From contig NZ_LBHJ01000012.1 of NCBI RefSeq assembly GCF_001006305.1, forward strand, positions 532,231 to 596,230: 64,000 bases of DNA. Reading direction: 5' to 3'. This document shows positions 45,476 through 54,136 of the stretch, in pieces (the first letter of the stretch is position 1; the number at the start of each line of letters is the position of its first letter). A model generated the notes under the pieces. That model was given only the letters and a program-made list of their open reading frames with translations, ran no database searches and had not been told where the DNA came from. The DNA comes from Silvibacterium bohemicum. Its GTDB lineage: Bacteria; Acidobacteriota; Terriglobia; Terriglobales; Acidobacteriaceae. The translations under genes were made by a program, and so were the position numbers.

Positions 45476-45625
45476 ATGTCTGAAAAAATGCTGGCCGTCA
45501 TTCTTACCGTTGTCTTCATCGCGAGCCTTGTTGCGTGGGTGCCGATGTCGAACTACGCCTGTCGCTCCTGCGAACGTGTTCTCGCAAAGCGTCGTTCCCG
45601 AAGCAACATTCCAAGCAGCGAATGA
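45476..45625 (+). CDS. 49-residue single-span membrane protein
   Basis: A short protein with one hydrophobic segment (about residues 5-22), then C-R-S-C and a basic tail (A-K-R-R-S-R-S). AGGAG lies six bases before the ATG at 45476. It is between two surface-cluster genes on the same strand. The good ribosome-binding site and membrane topology argue for a real gene. No family is recognised. Confidence 0.5.
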   Translation: MSEKMLAVILTVVFIASLVAWVPMSNYACRSCERVLAKRRSRSNIPSSE

Positions 45626-45712
45626 GAGCGTCACCTGACTCTCCCCCACAACGCAAGTCCAGCCGCGCCCAGGAGCACATCGTCCGTGCGCTCAAGTATA
45701 GGAGACATTCGA

Positions 45713-46540
45713 ATGACCAAGATATTCAGCTCTCAATCTCTACCATCCGCTACGAAGTTGAAAGGCTTTTCGCGTTTAGCCGTTCATCGCGCATCTTCCA
45801 AGCTTCTTATCGTTTTCGCCGCCTTCACCATGACCGCTTCAGCCCAGACACGCACTGACTTCACTGTCGACTTCACCAACTGCTCGGAGTTTGCGGGCGA
45901 GGGGCCCATTTCGCTGGCAGCTGCGGCACCGCTGGTACCGAAAGGTTTCGCAGTCGCCGGAGCCGAGAGCGGCGCCGCGAACATCGTGATCCGCGCAACC
46001 AACTGCGCTTCGGTCAAGGTAAACAGCCGCAATCCGCAGCCCACTACGATTTCACAGATCGGCATCAACATCGTTCCTCCGGATGGAACCGGAGACATCA
46101 ACAACTACACACTCGTCTATGTGAGCGATAATCCTTATCTTATTGAAGCCTTCCTGGCTGCAGGTCTTCCCGCACGCTTTGACTCGCAGCTCACCTACGA
46201 ATACACAGCTCCACCGAATGGTAACGGCAACCTGTATGTTGCGGCCGGAGCCTGGGATCTGACCCCATACTTCATCTATGGCCCTGAGGCCGCGCCGCCG
46301 CCGAACTCCGCCGAGCCATTTTTAGCCAACTGGTGGTACGCTCCGCGCGGCGATTCGAAAATGCTCCAGCAGACGCTTCTGCCGAACATCAGCTTTGGCA
46401 CCTCGTCAGTCACGTTCTATACGTCGGCCGATTCTCTGCTTGGTAAGCTGATCGGCGGCAATACGTTCAGTAACTTTTCGGTGCTGGCGTTGCGTGGTGT
46501 CTATCCATCGGGGCATATGGATGTGACAACCTCGCGCTAG
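45713..46540 (+). CDS. Secreted protein, function unknown
   Basis: A 275-residue exported protein with a signal peptide in the first about 45 residues (L-L-I-V-F-A-A-F-T-M-T-A-S-A-Q). The mature part is beta-rich, with P-K-G-F-A-V-A-G, L-P-A-R-F-D-S-Q-L and F-L-A-N-W-W-Y-A-P-R-G, which faintly recalls the acetoacetate-decarboxylase-like fold. No catalytic residue can be assigned. GGAG is eight bases before the ATG at 45713. It is the last gene of the surface cluster and ends at a strong hairpin. Confidence 0.65.
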   Translation: MTKIFSSQSLPSATKLKGFSRLAVHRASSKLLIVFAAFTMTASAQTRTDFTVDFTNCSEFAGEGPISLAAAAPLVPKGFAVAGAESGAANIVIRATNCASVKVNSRNPQPTTISQIGINIVPPDGTGDINNYTLVYVSDNPYLIEAFLAAGLPARFDSQLTYEYTAPPNGNGNLYVAAGAWDLTPYFIYGPEAAPPPNSAEPFLANWWYAPRGDSKMLQQTLLPNISFGTSSVTFYTSADSLLGKLIGGNTFSNFSVLALRGVYPSGHMDVTTSR

Positions 46541-46554
46541 CGGCCGCAGAGCAA

Positions 46555-46588
46555 ATGCGCGCGGAGTCTGTTCGGACCACGCGCGCAT
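46555..46588. terminator. GC-rich hairpin between convergent genes
   Basis: ATGCGCGCG at 46555-46563 pairs with CGCGCGCAT at 46580-46588; a further three base pairs close inside after two mismatches. It lies 15 bases after the secreted-protein gene and 106 before the end of the TonB receptor. There is no T-run, so it may act with a factor or from both sides. Confidence 0.5.
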
Positions 46589-46693
46589 CGATCCGTTCAC
46601 AGTTTCTGAGAAAGGGTATGCTCTACGATGTTCTTTTCCTGCAGCCAGGTAGTCATCGATTTCTACCCCTGAATCTCCCGAGTCAGCGACTCG

Positions 46694-49600
46694 CTAGAAA
46701 TAGAATTTTCCACCGAGTTGAATAGCTCGCCCTGGTTGCGGATCGCCGCTAGTGTTGACAGGCTGGTCGACCGAGTTGATTGATCCGAAGACCGGCGATC
46801 CCGCGCCAAAGTTGCCGTTGGGATTTGCAAAGTTGGCGTGATTAAACGCGTTGTATGCTTCCAGCCGCAGCTGAATATAGCGCGGACTATCTGCTCCACC
46901 CACCGGCACATTTTTGTAGATCTCAAAATTAGAGTAGTTGAAGCCTGGGCCGTGGAAGAAGTTGCGCTTTACATTCCCGAAGGTGCCAATCGGCTCCTGT
47001 GAAAACGTAGCTGGGTTGAACCAATAGTTGCCAGCGTGCCGGGGATTCTCCGTTTTGATGCGAAATGTCGACGTGTTGGGAACGTCCGGGCAATTGACGA
47101 AGCTGAATTGGTCGCAGTAGAGCGAGTTATACACTCCTGCGTCATAGATTGTGACGGGGAATCCCTTCTGCAGCGCAGTAATGCCGGAGAAGTGCCATCC
47201 CCCCAATACCGAGCGTGCGTATGTATTTCCAGAGAAATTGTGCAGCATCGGTATTTCGTAGTTATAAAGCGCTACAAAGCGTTGACGCGCATCGTAGGCC
47301 GAATCACCATAGCTCAGATGTTCGAAGCCGGGAACGTAATTAGTGCCGTAGCCGTTGGCCACGGAATCTTCCAGGCTGGAGGCGTTATCCAGCGCGTGGC
47401 TGTAGGTATACGCAAGAGCAAAGTACAGCCCATGTGTGGGAGTCTTCGCGAGAGAGATCTGCAGCGAGTCATAGCTGGACGAGCCGTTGGTGAACATGCC
47501 GCCAATGGACAGGTAATAAGGGAGACCATTGGGGAAGAGTCCAGGGACCTGCGATCCTGGAACCACCGCCGGCTGTGTCTTATCGCCGGGAAAGTAGAGC
47601 GATTGCGCATTGGCCAGCTGCACGCATGAGAATGTGTTGCCGCCGAGCACAATCGGCGCGCCGGTTCCCGTTCCGCTCAAGCAGGCGTCATGCCCCGCCA
47701 CAGTTGTCCGGTTGCCCTCGCCAGCGCGCATCAGCTTCCTGCCAAGGGAGCCGACATAGCCGACGGTGAGCACCATGTTGCTAGGCAACGATCGCTGCAC
47801 ATTGAGGTTGAAGTTATAAGTGTAAGGAACATCGAAGGCAGCGGTCAGATTGTCCATCTCCAGCGGATAGAGCGAAGAGAAGTTTACGTTCGCGCCAGGC
47901 GCCGGGACCGTGTAGGGGAATGGGTTCGCTGGATAGGACGCGCCTGGTGTCCCGGCGATGTCGTGAAACGGGTTTGCAAAGCTGGGACTGCCTCCCAGTC
48001 CTGCTGCTCCCAGGCTATTCAGAGAAAATGGAGCATCGTTCGAATTCTCCTGCATTCCCTCACTTTGCGGCCGGTTCCAATAAACCCCGAAGCCCCCGCG
48101 AACGACGAGCGAATGTTGGCTTGGGGCGCCGGTGAGTGCGCCCAATCCGCTATTGGGAGACCATGCAAATCCGGCGCGCGGCGAAAAATGGTTCCAGTGT
48201 GTTGTCGGGCTGCCATTCCTGTTGCATCCCGGGTCGCCCGGGTACAGCAATCCCGGAGGAGCGCCTGGAAATACTTTGGACTGGGCGTTGTTGGGCAGCC
48301 AGCAGGTTACACCGACGCCTCCATATTGAAGATTCTCGAACGGGGTCTCTACGTCATACCCGATGCCGTAGGCCAACGTCAGCGTGTCGGAAACCCGCCA
48401 ATGGTCCTGTGCGTACGCATAATATTGCCAAGCTCTCACATCGACAAAGTATCCCGATCCCTGATTGTAGGTAGCTGGGACGCCGAGCAGAAAATCCGCT
48501 GCAGGATCGCCGGAGCTGTAGGTGCTGGATCCAACGAAGCTGAATGCCCCGCTGTTGTTGGAATAGTATGGATTGCTGAAAACGAAGCGCTCTACATTAG
48601 CTCCGAATTTCAAGCTGTGACTTCCGGCCACCTTGCTGAAATTGTCGAAGTAGTTGTAATTCTCGTCCTTGCGGGGCTGCGGTCCGTTGGTGCTGAAACC
48701 CAGCGCGAAATATCCATTCACGTTAATGAAGGGAAGCGTGGCGGCAGCTGCATCCTGCGGAGCGATATTGAATCCGAACGAGGAAGGCGCAGCGAGCGTA
48801 GAGGCTGCTGGCTCCAGTTCCGCAAAGTTGTAGCGGAAGTATCCGGCGCGCAGTTCGTTCAATGTGGTGCTGTTGAAAATGTGTGTCCACGATGCGTTGA
48901 AGATCTTGATGTGCGATGAGTTGTCCGCCGCGAAGCCAGGCAGATTGGCTCCCGTACCTGTCGATTCAGTTGAAGGCAATGGCAAAGTATTTGTGCTGGG
49001 GTTCGAATCGAAAATAGTCGAAGCCCAAAGAGCATCTTTCGACGTCAGTTGATCGTCGATGCGGATAATGCCTTGATCGTCGCCGGCGGTGTTCGGAGCA
49101 TTGAAGTTGTAGTAGTTAATGCCGCCGCTTACGAAGTTAGGTTGGGGAACATACTTGTTGAGCAGGCTCGTCGAGATTGAATTGAAGTTCGAGGTGGGAA
49201 TTTGTCCGTTCGGAAAGCATTTGTTCCATGGCGTTCCTGCCGCGCAAAATCCTGCCGGCCCTTGTAGTCCGGTAGGAAATGGAATTGGATTGCTCGACAA
49301 GCCGCCATCGGCAGAAAAGTTTCCGCCTCTCTGGGCGCTGCTGAATACCTGCGTGAGTTGTGTTTGCGCTGTGCGATTTCTCAGGCCTTGATAGGCCAGA
49401 AAGAAGAATGCACGGTCCCGGCGAATTGCTCCACCCAGCGTTCCTCCGAAAACATTCTGATGAAAGACTGGCCGGGTGGCCGAGAAGTAGTTGCCATTAT
49501 TTAGAAACGTGTCCCGATAGAATTCGAAGCCGCTTCCATGAAGTTGATTTGTGCCACTTTTCAAGGCCTCGTCGACGATGGCGCCGGAGTTGCGGCTGAA

Positions 49601-50281
49601 CTGTGGATCAAGAGTGCTGGAGATGATGTTGATTTCCGCCAGCGCATCGGGATTCACTGTAATGCCGGGCTGATTCAGAAGAATATCGTTGATGTCCGTA
49701 CCGTCCAGCAGATAGGAATTCTCTTGCGTCTGGCTTCCATTTGTCGAGAAAGTGCCCTCACGGTCGTTCGCTTCTACGACGCCCGGTGCGGTCTTCTGCA
49801 GCTGCACAGCATCGCGGCCGAGGGTCGGCAACTCTTCGAGTTCGGCGGCTCCAACCACATTTTTCAGCTGTATATCGGCGGTTTCCACCTGAATCGCCGC
49901 GGAGTTGACCTGAATCGTTTGCGAGGATGTGCCGACCTGCAGCTTGGCTTCGATCTCCCGAGCAGAGCTCAAGTCCAGCATGATGCCCGTCGCGACGAAC
50001 TTCTGAAATCCATCTTTACTGATGGTCACCGTGTAAGGGCCGCCAATATGGAGATCGGGGAAAATAAAATAGCCTTTGCTGTCGGTCTTCTGCGCGCTCG
50101 CAATACTTGTGCTCGTATTGACGACTGCCACCGACGCATTTGGTAGGACTGCGCCTGTGGAATCGGTGACGGTGCCGTGAATCGACGCGGTGGTGGCCTG
50201 TGCCTGCAATCGAACCGTGCCAAGGAGAACTTCCGCGATCAGCAACAAGCATAGGGTGAGGAATGGGATACGGAACTTCAT
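46694..50281 (-). CDS. TonB-dependent receptor, Oar-like
   Basis: A 1195-residue outer-membrane receptor. It has a signal peptide (about residues 6-28), a carboxypeptidase-regulatory-like domain (about 30-118; T-V-T-D-S-T-G-A-V-L-P-N-A-S-V), a plug with S-G-T-N-Q-L-H-G-S-G-F-E-F-Y-R and a long barrel ending L-G-G-K-F-Y-F. It is about 13 percent longer than the receptor at 18427 and similar in design. Convergent with the surface cluster and preceded by a long empty region, it is monocistronic. The ligand is unknown. Confidence 0.9.
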   Translation of the reverse strand: MKFRIPFLTLCLLLIAEVLLGTVRLQAQATTASIHGTVTDSTGAVLPNASVAVVNTSTSIASAQKTDSKGYFIFPDLHIGGPYTVTISKDGFQKFVATGIMLDLSSAREIEAKLQVGTSSQTIQVNSAAIQVETADIQLKNVVGAAELEELPTLGRDAVQLQKTAPGVVEANDREGTFSTNGSQTQENSYLLDGTDINDILLNQPGITVNPDALAEINIISSTLDPQFSRNSGAIVDEALKSGTNQLHGSGFEFYRDTFLNNGNYFSATRPVFHQNVFGGTLGGAIRRDRAFFFLAYQGLRNRTAQTQLTQVFSSAQRGGNFSADGGLSSNPIPFPTGLQGPAGFCAAGTPWNKCFPNGQIPTSNFNSISTSLLNKYVPQPNFVSGGINYYNFNAPNTAGDDQGIIRIDDQLTSKDALWASTIFDSNPSTNTLPLPSTESTGTGANLPGFAADNSSHIKIFNASWTHIFNSTTLNELRAGYFRYNFAELEPAASTLAAPSSFGFNIAPQDAAAATLPFINVNGYFALGFSTNGPQPRKDENYNYFDNFSKVAGSHSLKFGANVERFVFSNPYYSNNSGAFSFVGSSTYSSGDPAADFLLGVPATYNQGSGYFVDVRAWQYYAYAQDHWRVSDTLTLAYGIGYDVETPFENLQYGGVGVTCWLPNNAQSKVFPGAPPGLLYPGDPGCNRNGSPTTHWNHFSPRAGFAWSPNSGLGALTGAPSQHSLVVRGGFGVYWNRPQSEGMQENSNDAPFSLNSLGAAGLGGSPSFANPFHDIAGTPGASYPANPFPYTVPAPGANVNFSSLYPLEMDNLTAAFDVPYTYNFNLNVQRSLPSNMVLTVGYVGSLGRKLMRAGEGNRTTVAGHDACLSGTGTGAPIVLGGNTFSCVQLANAQSLYFPGDKTQPAVVPGSQVPGLFPNGLPYYLSIGGMFTNGSSSYDSLQISLAKTPTHGLYFALAYTYSHALDNASSLEDSVANGYGTNYVPGFEHLSYGDSAYDARQRFVALYNYEIPMLHNFSGNTYARSVLGGWHFSGITALQKGFPVTIYDAGVYNSLYCDQFSFVNCPDVPNTSTFRIKTENPRHAGNYWFNPATFSQEPIGTFGNVKRNFFHGPGFNYSNFEIYKNVPVGGADSPRYIQLRLEAYNAFNHANFANPNGNFGAGSPVFGSINSVDQPVNTSGDPQPGRAIQLGGKFYF

Positions 50282-50908
50282 GTGGTCTCCAAAAAGTCGT
50301 TCAATATGTCACCGGGCCACGGTCTCCCAAAAGCTGGGAACCGCGAGCACGGAAGTTCGAGGGGAAGGCACACAGCTGCCGCTGACAACGCCTACAAAAC
50401 CACGCCGGTACATGGCCGGCGCGAAGAGCCGCTCCGAGGGGGATTGAGCGGACGTTTGCTATCGCTACGGTCGTAAGGCAGTCGGAGCGGAATCATTTCA
50501 TACATGTGCCCAAAAATTTTCAAAACAGGCGCGAGCCATCTTCGCGGAATCCCGGAAGTCGTGCATCACCCATAAGGTGGGGATTTGTCTCACGCTTAGG
50601 GCCGATCTAGCTCAAATTTATCGAGGGGGTGAATGGCAGAAGCGGAATCGGCGGCTTATACGGCAGGACTGCTCGTCCCCGCCGCGCTCGGTCCGCATCC
50701 TTCACGTTGTGCAGCTGCGACGGAGTAGTGTTTTCCGACCTTACTCTTTCTTTATATGTTTGCGTGTCTACTAGAGAAATAGGTGAGGGCCTGCCCCGCC
50801 TTAAACAAAGTGGGCACATGCAACCCAATCCACTGCGAGACGACTTCGGATCCTTCCCCTCTAGGATCTGAACTCGACACCATTGGCGACCGGAGCGTCG
50901 CTCCTCGC
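50282..50908. other. Long intergenic region without a recognised gene
   Basis: These 627 bases separate the minus-strand TonB receptor from the plus-strand acetyltransferase. Short frames occur on both strands but lack good ribosome-binding sites or recognisable sequence. A T-rich stretch near 50745-50760 could belong to the acetyltransferase promoter. No repeat or RNA gene was seen. Confidence 0.45.
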
Positions 50909-51409
50909 GTGTCGAAATGCCTGGTGCGTCCTTCTGCCTCGGCAGACATCCCTGATATCACCGCTATCTATGCGAACTTCGTCGCTACGACTACAGCGAC
51001 ATTTGAACTCGTGGCTCCGGACGCGGCAGAAATGTTGAGAAGACGACAGGCCGTTCTGGATCACGGTCTGCCGTTTTTAGTTGCAGAGCTCGAGGGTTAT
51101 ATTGTGGGCTTTTGCTATGCGTCGCAATTTCGCCCGCGCGAAGGATATCGTTTCACGGTCGAGGACTCGATCTATGTGCGCCCGGATTGTATCGGGCACG
51201 GAGTCGGCAAGGTGCTGCTAGCGGAGCTGATTGCACAATGCCAGGCGTTGGGCTGCCACTCCATGGTGGCCTGCATCTGCGGAGTTAACGTCTCCTCTGT
51301 GGCTCTCCACGCATCGCTCGGCTTTCAACAGGTTGGTTTACTCGCGGAGGCGGGAATTAAGTTCGGAGAATGGCTGCGTCTCCTGATCATGCAGCGTGCG
51401 CTGGAGTAA
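50909..51409 (+). CDS. GNAT acetyltransferase, phosphinothricin-acetyltransferase-like
   Basis: A 166-residue acetyl-CoA-dependent N-acetyltransferase. The PAT-branch signature is visible: A-D-I-P-D-I-T-A-I-Y, then F-R-P-R-E-G-Y-R-F-T-V-E-D-S-I-Y-V and the acetyl-CoA loop G-H-G-V-G-K-V-L-L. The end L-G-F-Q-Q-V-G is typical. Members acetylate amino-acid analogues such as phosphinothricin or methionine sulfoximine. The GTG at 50909 gives a family-like length and follows GGAG by about 14 bases; an upstream frame to 50783 adds a non-conserved leader. It is monocistronic and ends at a hairpin. Confidence 0.82.
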   Translation: MSKCLVRPSASADIPDITAIYANFVATTTATFELVAPDAAEMLRRRQAVLDHGLPFLVAELEGYIVGFCYASQFRPREGYRFTVEDSIYVRPDCIGHGVGKVLLAELIAQCQALGCHSMVACICGVNVSSVALHASLGFQQVGLLAEAGIKFGEWLRLLIMQRALE

Positions 51410-51429
51410 TGCGCGACGAGTAAGCATGG

Positions 51430-51448
51430 CGGCCGGGAATACCGGCCG
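51430..51448. terminator. Hairpin between convergent genes
   Basis: CGGCCGG at 51430-51436 and CCGGCCG at 51442-51448 form a seven-base stem with a five-base loop between the acetyltransferase (ends 51409) and the small membrane protein (ends 51452). There are few Ts after it, so it may be a two-way terminator of moderate strength. Confidence 0.55.
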
Positions 51449-51451
51449 GCT

Positions 51452-51628
51452 TTAACAGCGTGTCAGCGACACAACCAGGCAGCTGAAGAAGATAGCCGCA
51501 ATAGTTCCTAACGGAACGAGGACTGCCTGCTGCATGGAATACTCTGGACGATACCCCCTGAACCCGTCCTCGGCGCGAGCATTGGAGCCGAAGATGGTTG
51601 CGTTCTTTTTCGCTTCGTTATACTTCAT
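51452..51628 (-). CDS. 58-residue single-span membrane protein
   Basis: A short protein with a charged N-terminal half (A-K-K-N-A-T and R-A-E-D-G-F-R-G-Y-R-P-E) and one C-terminal membrane segment (about residues 36-55) ending L-T-R-C. AGGA lies eight bases before the ATG at 51628. It is on the same strand as, and downstream of, the response-regulator/kinase pair, but separated by 218 bases. The family is not recognised; the clean ribosome-binding site supports expression. Confidence 0.55.
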   Translation of the reverse strand: MKYNEAKKNATIFGSNARAEDGFRGYRPEYSMQQAVLVPLGTIAAIFFSCLVVSLTRC

Positions 51629-51846
51629 CGTGTTTTCCTGTAAAGCCTACGTCTCTTTGCGTGGAGTCAAGATTCGTTGAACATGCTGTCGAGCCGTCTT
51701 CGTCGGTAATAGTTATCGTGCTCGGAATGAGTTCGCGAATTAACTCCACGCGGGTTCAATACCGACAATGCTAAGTAAAGCAGGTGGTTCATCAAGATGA
51801 CACAAAGGAAGCATAAGAGGCTTATCCTTGTGCTTTCCTTGGTGCG

Positions 51847-52542
51847 CTAGGGATCGCGGAAACGGTAGCCGACATAACTATCCGTGAGCAGGTATGTCGG
51901 ATGAGCGGGATCATCTTCCAGCTTCCGCCGCAATTGGCTGACATAGGTTCGCAGGTATTCGCGTTCGCCGGCGTATTCGGCGCCCCAGACAAGGGCCAGC
52001 AATCGGTGATGCATTAATGGGCGTCCTGCGTGCTGCATGAGAGTATGCAGCAGTTCAAATTCCGTCGGCGTCATGCGAATGTCTTTCCCTCTTTTTGCGA
52101 CGCGACGCGCAGATGGATCGAGGGTCACTTCGCCAATAGTGATAGTTCGATCTGGGGAGTCAGTGCTTGCCCTGAAGCGCCGGATCGCCGAGCGAAGACG
52201 CGCGCTCAGTTCGAGAAACTGGAAAGGCTTGGTGATATAGTCGTCTGCTCCGGCATCTAGAGCCTCAACCTTATCCCTTTCCTCATCTCGCACTGTAAGC
52301 ATGAGAATTGGGACGAGTGGATGCGTCAGGCGTATGCGGCGGCATGTTTCCATGCCGCCGATACCCGGCATGTTTACATCGAGCAGGATCGTCTCGCACT
52401 CACTCTGATTCAGCGCAAGAAAGGCGTCTTCGCCGCAGGCTGCCTCGCTTGTACGAAATCCCACCCCTTCGAGCGTCTCTCGCAGGCTCTCACGCAACGC
52501 GACATCGTCTTCAACTATCAGTACTGACCCCAAAGTTGTCAT
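51847..52542 (-). CDS. OmpR-family response regulator, KdpE-like
   Basis: A 231-residue regulator. The receiver is complete: E11-D12-D13, phospho-acceptor Asp55, Thr83 and Lys105. The C-terminal winged-helix domain (about 130-230) has M-T-P-T-E-F-E-L-L, W-G and V-S-Q-L-R-R-K-L-E. KdpE is the nearest well-known relative, but no kdpFABC potassium genes are in the window. It overlaps its kinase gene by four bases (ATGA). Targets may include the TonB receptor that lies divergent to the kinase (inference). Confidence 0.9.
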   Translation of the reverse strand: MTTLGSVLIVEDDVALRESLRETLEGVGFRTSEAACGEDAFLALNQSECETILLDVNMPGIGGMETCRRIRLTHPLVPILMLTVRDEERDKVEALDAGADDYITKPFQFLELSARLRSAIRRFRASTDSPDRTITIGEVTLDPSARRVAKRGKDIRMTPTEFELLHTLMQHAGRPLMHHRLLALVWGAEYAGEREYLRTYVSQLRRKLEDDPAHPTYLLTDSYVGYRFRDP

Positions 52543-53978
52543 GCATGTTCCTCCGTGTAAGCCGGGATCGCGACGACAAAAGTTGTCCCGCCCAGCACAT
52601 CGCTTTCGATAGAGATTTTTCCGCCATGCGCTTCTATCGCTTTTTTTGCGACTGATAAACCTAGGCCGGTTCCGGGGGCTCGATGCTCCACAGATGGGCT
52701 TCGATAGAAACGCGTGAACACCTTATTCCGCTCCGAGAGGGGGATGTAGGAGCCCTGATTGTGAATCCGCAAAATAGCCTGTAAGCCGGAACGGTCGGCA
52801 GAAATGCGGACGAGCGAATCCTGAATCCCATACTTGGCGGCATTGTCCAGGATTTGGACGAGCGCCAGATTGAGCAATTGGGGATCACATCGAACCGTGT
52901 TGGCCTCTGGCGTAATGGAGATATCGACGCGGCGGGCCTTGAGTTGAGTTGCACACTCATCCAGCACTCCCTGGATGAGAGGCCGCAATTCGACGACTTT
53001 CTCGCGAACTACGACCTGGGCTGGATCCAGTTGCGATGTGCGCAGCAGCCGCGTTGTGAGCTGACTCAGGCGAGTAGCTTCCCGCTCGATGAGATTCACA
53101 AGCCTGGTCTGTCGAGCATTCAGCTCTTGGGCGGCCAGCAATCCGGAACTGGCAATTGTGATGGTGGCGAGTGGCGTCTTGAATGCATGAGCGAGCCCAT
53201 CCAGCAATGCGGAGCGCAGCTGTTCCGATTGCCGCTCCGCTTCCACATTCAGCTCAACTCCCAGGGATCTCGTTCGTTCGATCGCCATAGCGGTAATCGA
53301 GGCAATCGAGTTAATGCTTAAAGAATCGATCGAGTGTCCATGCAGCATCAACGCACCAACGGCGCGAGTCCCAAAGAACAAAACACGGAACGAAGTTCGA
53401 TTCGAGACATCGTCATAATTGCGCTCGCTAAAATAAACGGCCTTGGTCGCGTCTTCCGCGCCAGGGGTTTCGCCAGAGCTCGAGAACGTATCTTCGTATG
53501 CATTCCACAAAGCGACACCATGGAGAGGAAAAGTGGCCTTGATCAGAGCACAGAGCTGCTTTTCTGGAGATTGCTTCCAATCGAGGAGCAGCAGGTCGCG
53601 ACAGAGCTCACCAAGTGCCTTTTGCTCGGTGCTTTGCCTTTCCAGCATCAGTTGATGCCGGCGCGCGCGATGGGAGAGGCGGCTCACTATGAGTGATACG
53701 CCCTCAAAAGTGCCCAGAGCGGTCCAGTTTTCAGGGCGGTCCACACGAAAACTCATCAACGGTGGAGCGAAGTAATACTCAAGGCAGAGTGTGGCCACCA
53801 CCGACACGATGCTTGCTTCCGCAAATCCTGCATTGTGGGCTATCGCCAGGGTGACGAAAAGATATACCGAAATAGTGGCCGCAAGGTTTAGGTGATGGTT
53901 CGCAACCATGCCAAAGCCAATGAAGAAGGCCGAAGCAGCAAGAACCAACAACGTCGAGCGGATGCGTATACGGAGCAA
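52539..53978 (-). CDS. Sensor histidine kinase, KdpD-like (DUF4118 type)
   Basis: A 479-residue membrane kinase. Three to four hydrophobic segments (about 8-70) form a DUF4118-like sensor region as in KdpD, then a GAF-like part (about 120-240), a dimerisation/phospho-acceptor domain with His264 and the ATPase domain (N-A-A-K-Y-G; G-T-G-L-G-L-S). The H-box reads H-A-F-K-T-P: the residue after His, normally Asp or Glu, is Ala265. This may lower kinase or phosphatase activity. It lacks the large N-terminal KdpD domain. It is transcribed with the KdpE-like gene. Confidence 0.88.
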   Translation of the reverse strand: MLRIRIRSTLLVLAASAFFIGFGMVANHHLNLAATISVYLFVTLAIAHNAGFAEASIVSVVATLCLEYYFAPPLMSFRVDRPENWTALGTFEGVSLIVSRLSHRARRHQLMLERQSTEQKALGELCRDLLLLDWKQSPEKQLCALIKATFPLHGVALWNAYEDTFSSSGETPGAEDATKAVYFSERNYDDVSNRTSFRVLFFGTRAVGALMLHGHSIDSLSINSIASITAMAIERTRSLGVELNVEAERQSEQLRSALLDGLAHAFKTPLATITIASSGLLAAQELNARQTRLVNLIEREATRLSQLTTRLLRTSQLDPAQVVVREKVVELRPLIQGVLDECATQLKARRVDISITPEANTVRCDPQLLNLALVQILDNAAKYGIQDSLVRISADRSGLQAILRIHNQGSYIPLSERNKVFTRFYRSPSVEHRAPGTGLGLSVAKKAIEAHGGKISIESDVLGGTTFVVAIPAYTEEHA

Positions 53979-53992
53979 CGCGTATCTTCCTC

Positions 53993-54008
53993 TCTTAATT
54001 ATTTAAGA
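53993..54008. promoter_or_regulatory. AT-rich palindrome in the kinase/receptor divergent promoter
   Basis: TCTTAA at 53993-53998 and TTAAGA at 54003-54008 flank TTAT. It lies 15 bases before the kinase start and 129 before the TonB receptor start, so it may be an operator for one or both genes or part of a promoter. Confidence 0.35.
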
Positions 54009-54136
54009 AGGAATCTCATAAGAAAACCGTATGGAATCCGTAACAAATCTGCAGCGGGCGCCGGCATTTATGCCTCCCTTGTGGGTTGCGAATTTATATG
54101 GACCTAGCCGGCATGAACGCCGGTCAGGAGAAAGAC

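Noticed and set aside
47690-48919. A 409-codon plus-strand open frame
   Set aside because: It is antisense to the TonB receptor at 46694-50281; no domain and no ribosome-binding site.
50629-50871. An 80-codon plus-strand frame upstream of the acetyltransferase
   Set aside because: Low-complexity composition with no ribosome-binding site or recognisable sequence.
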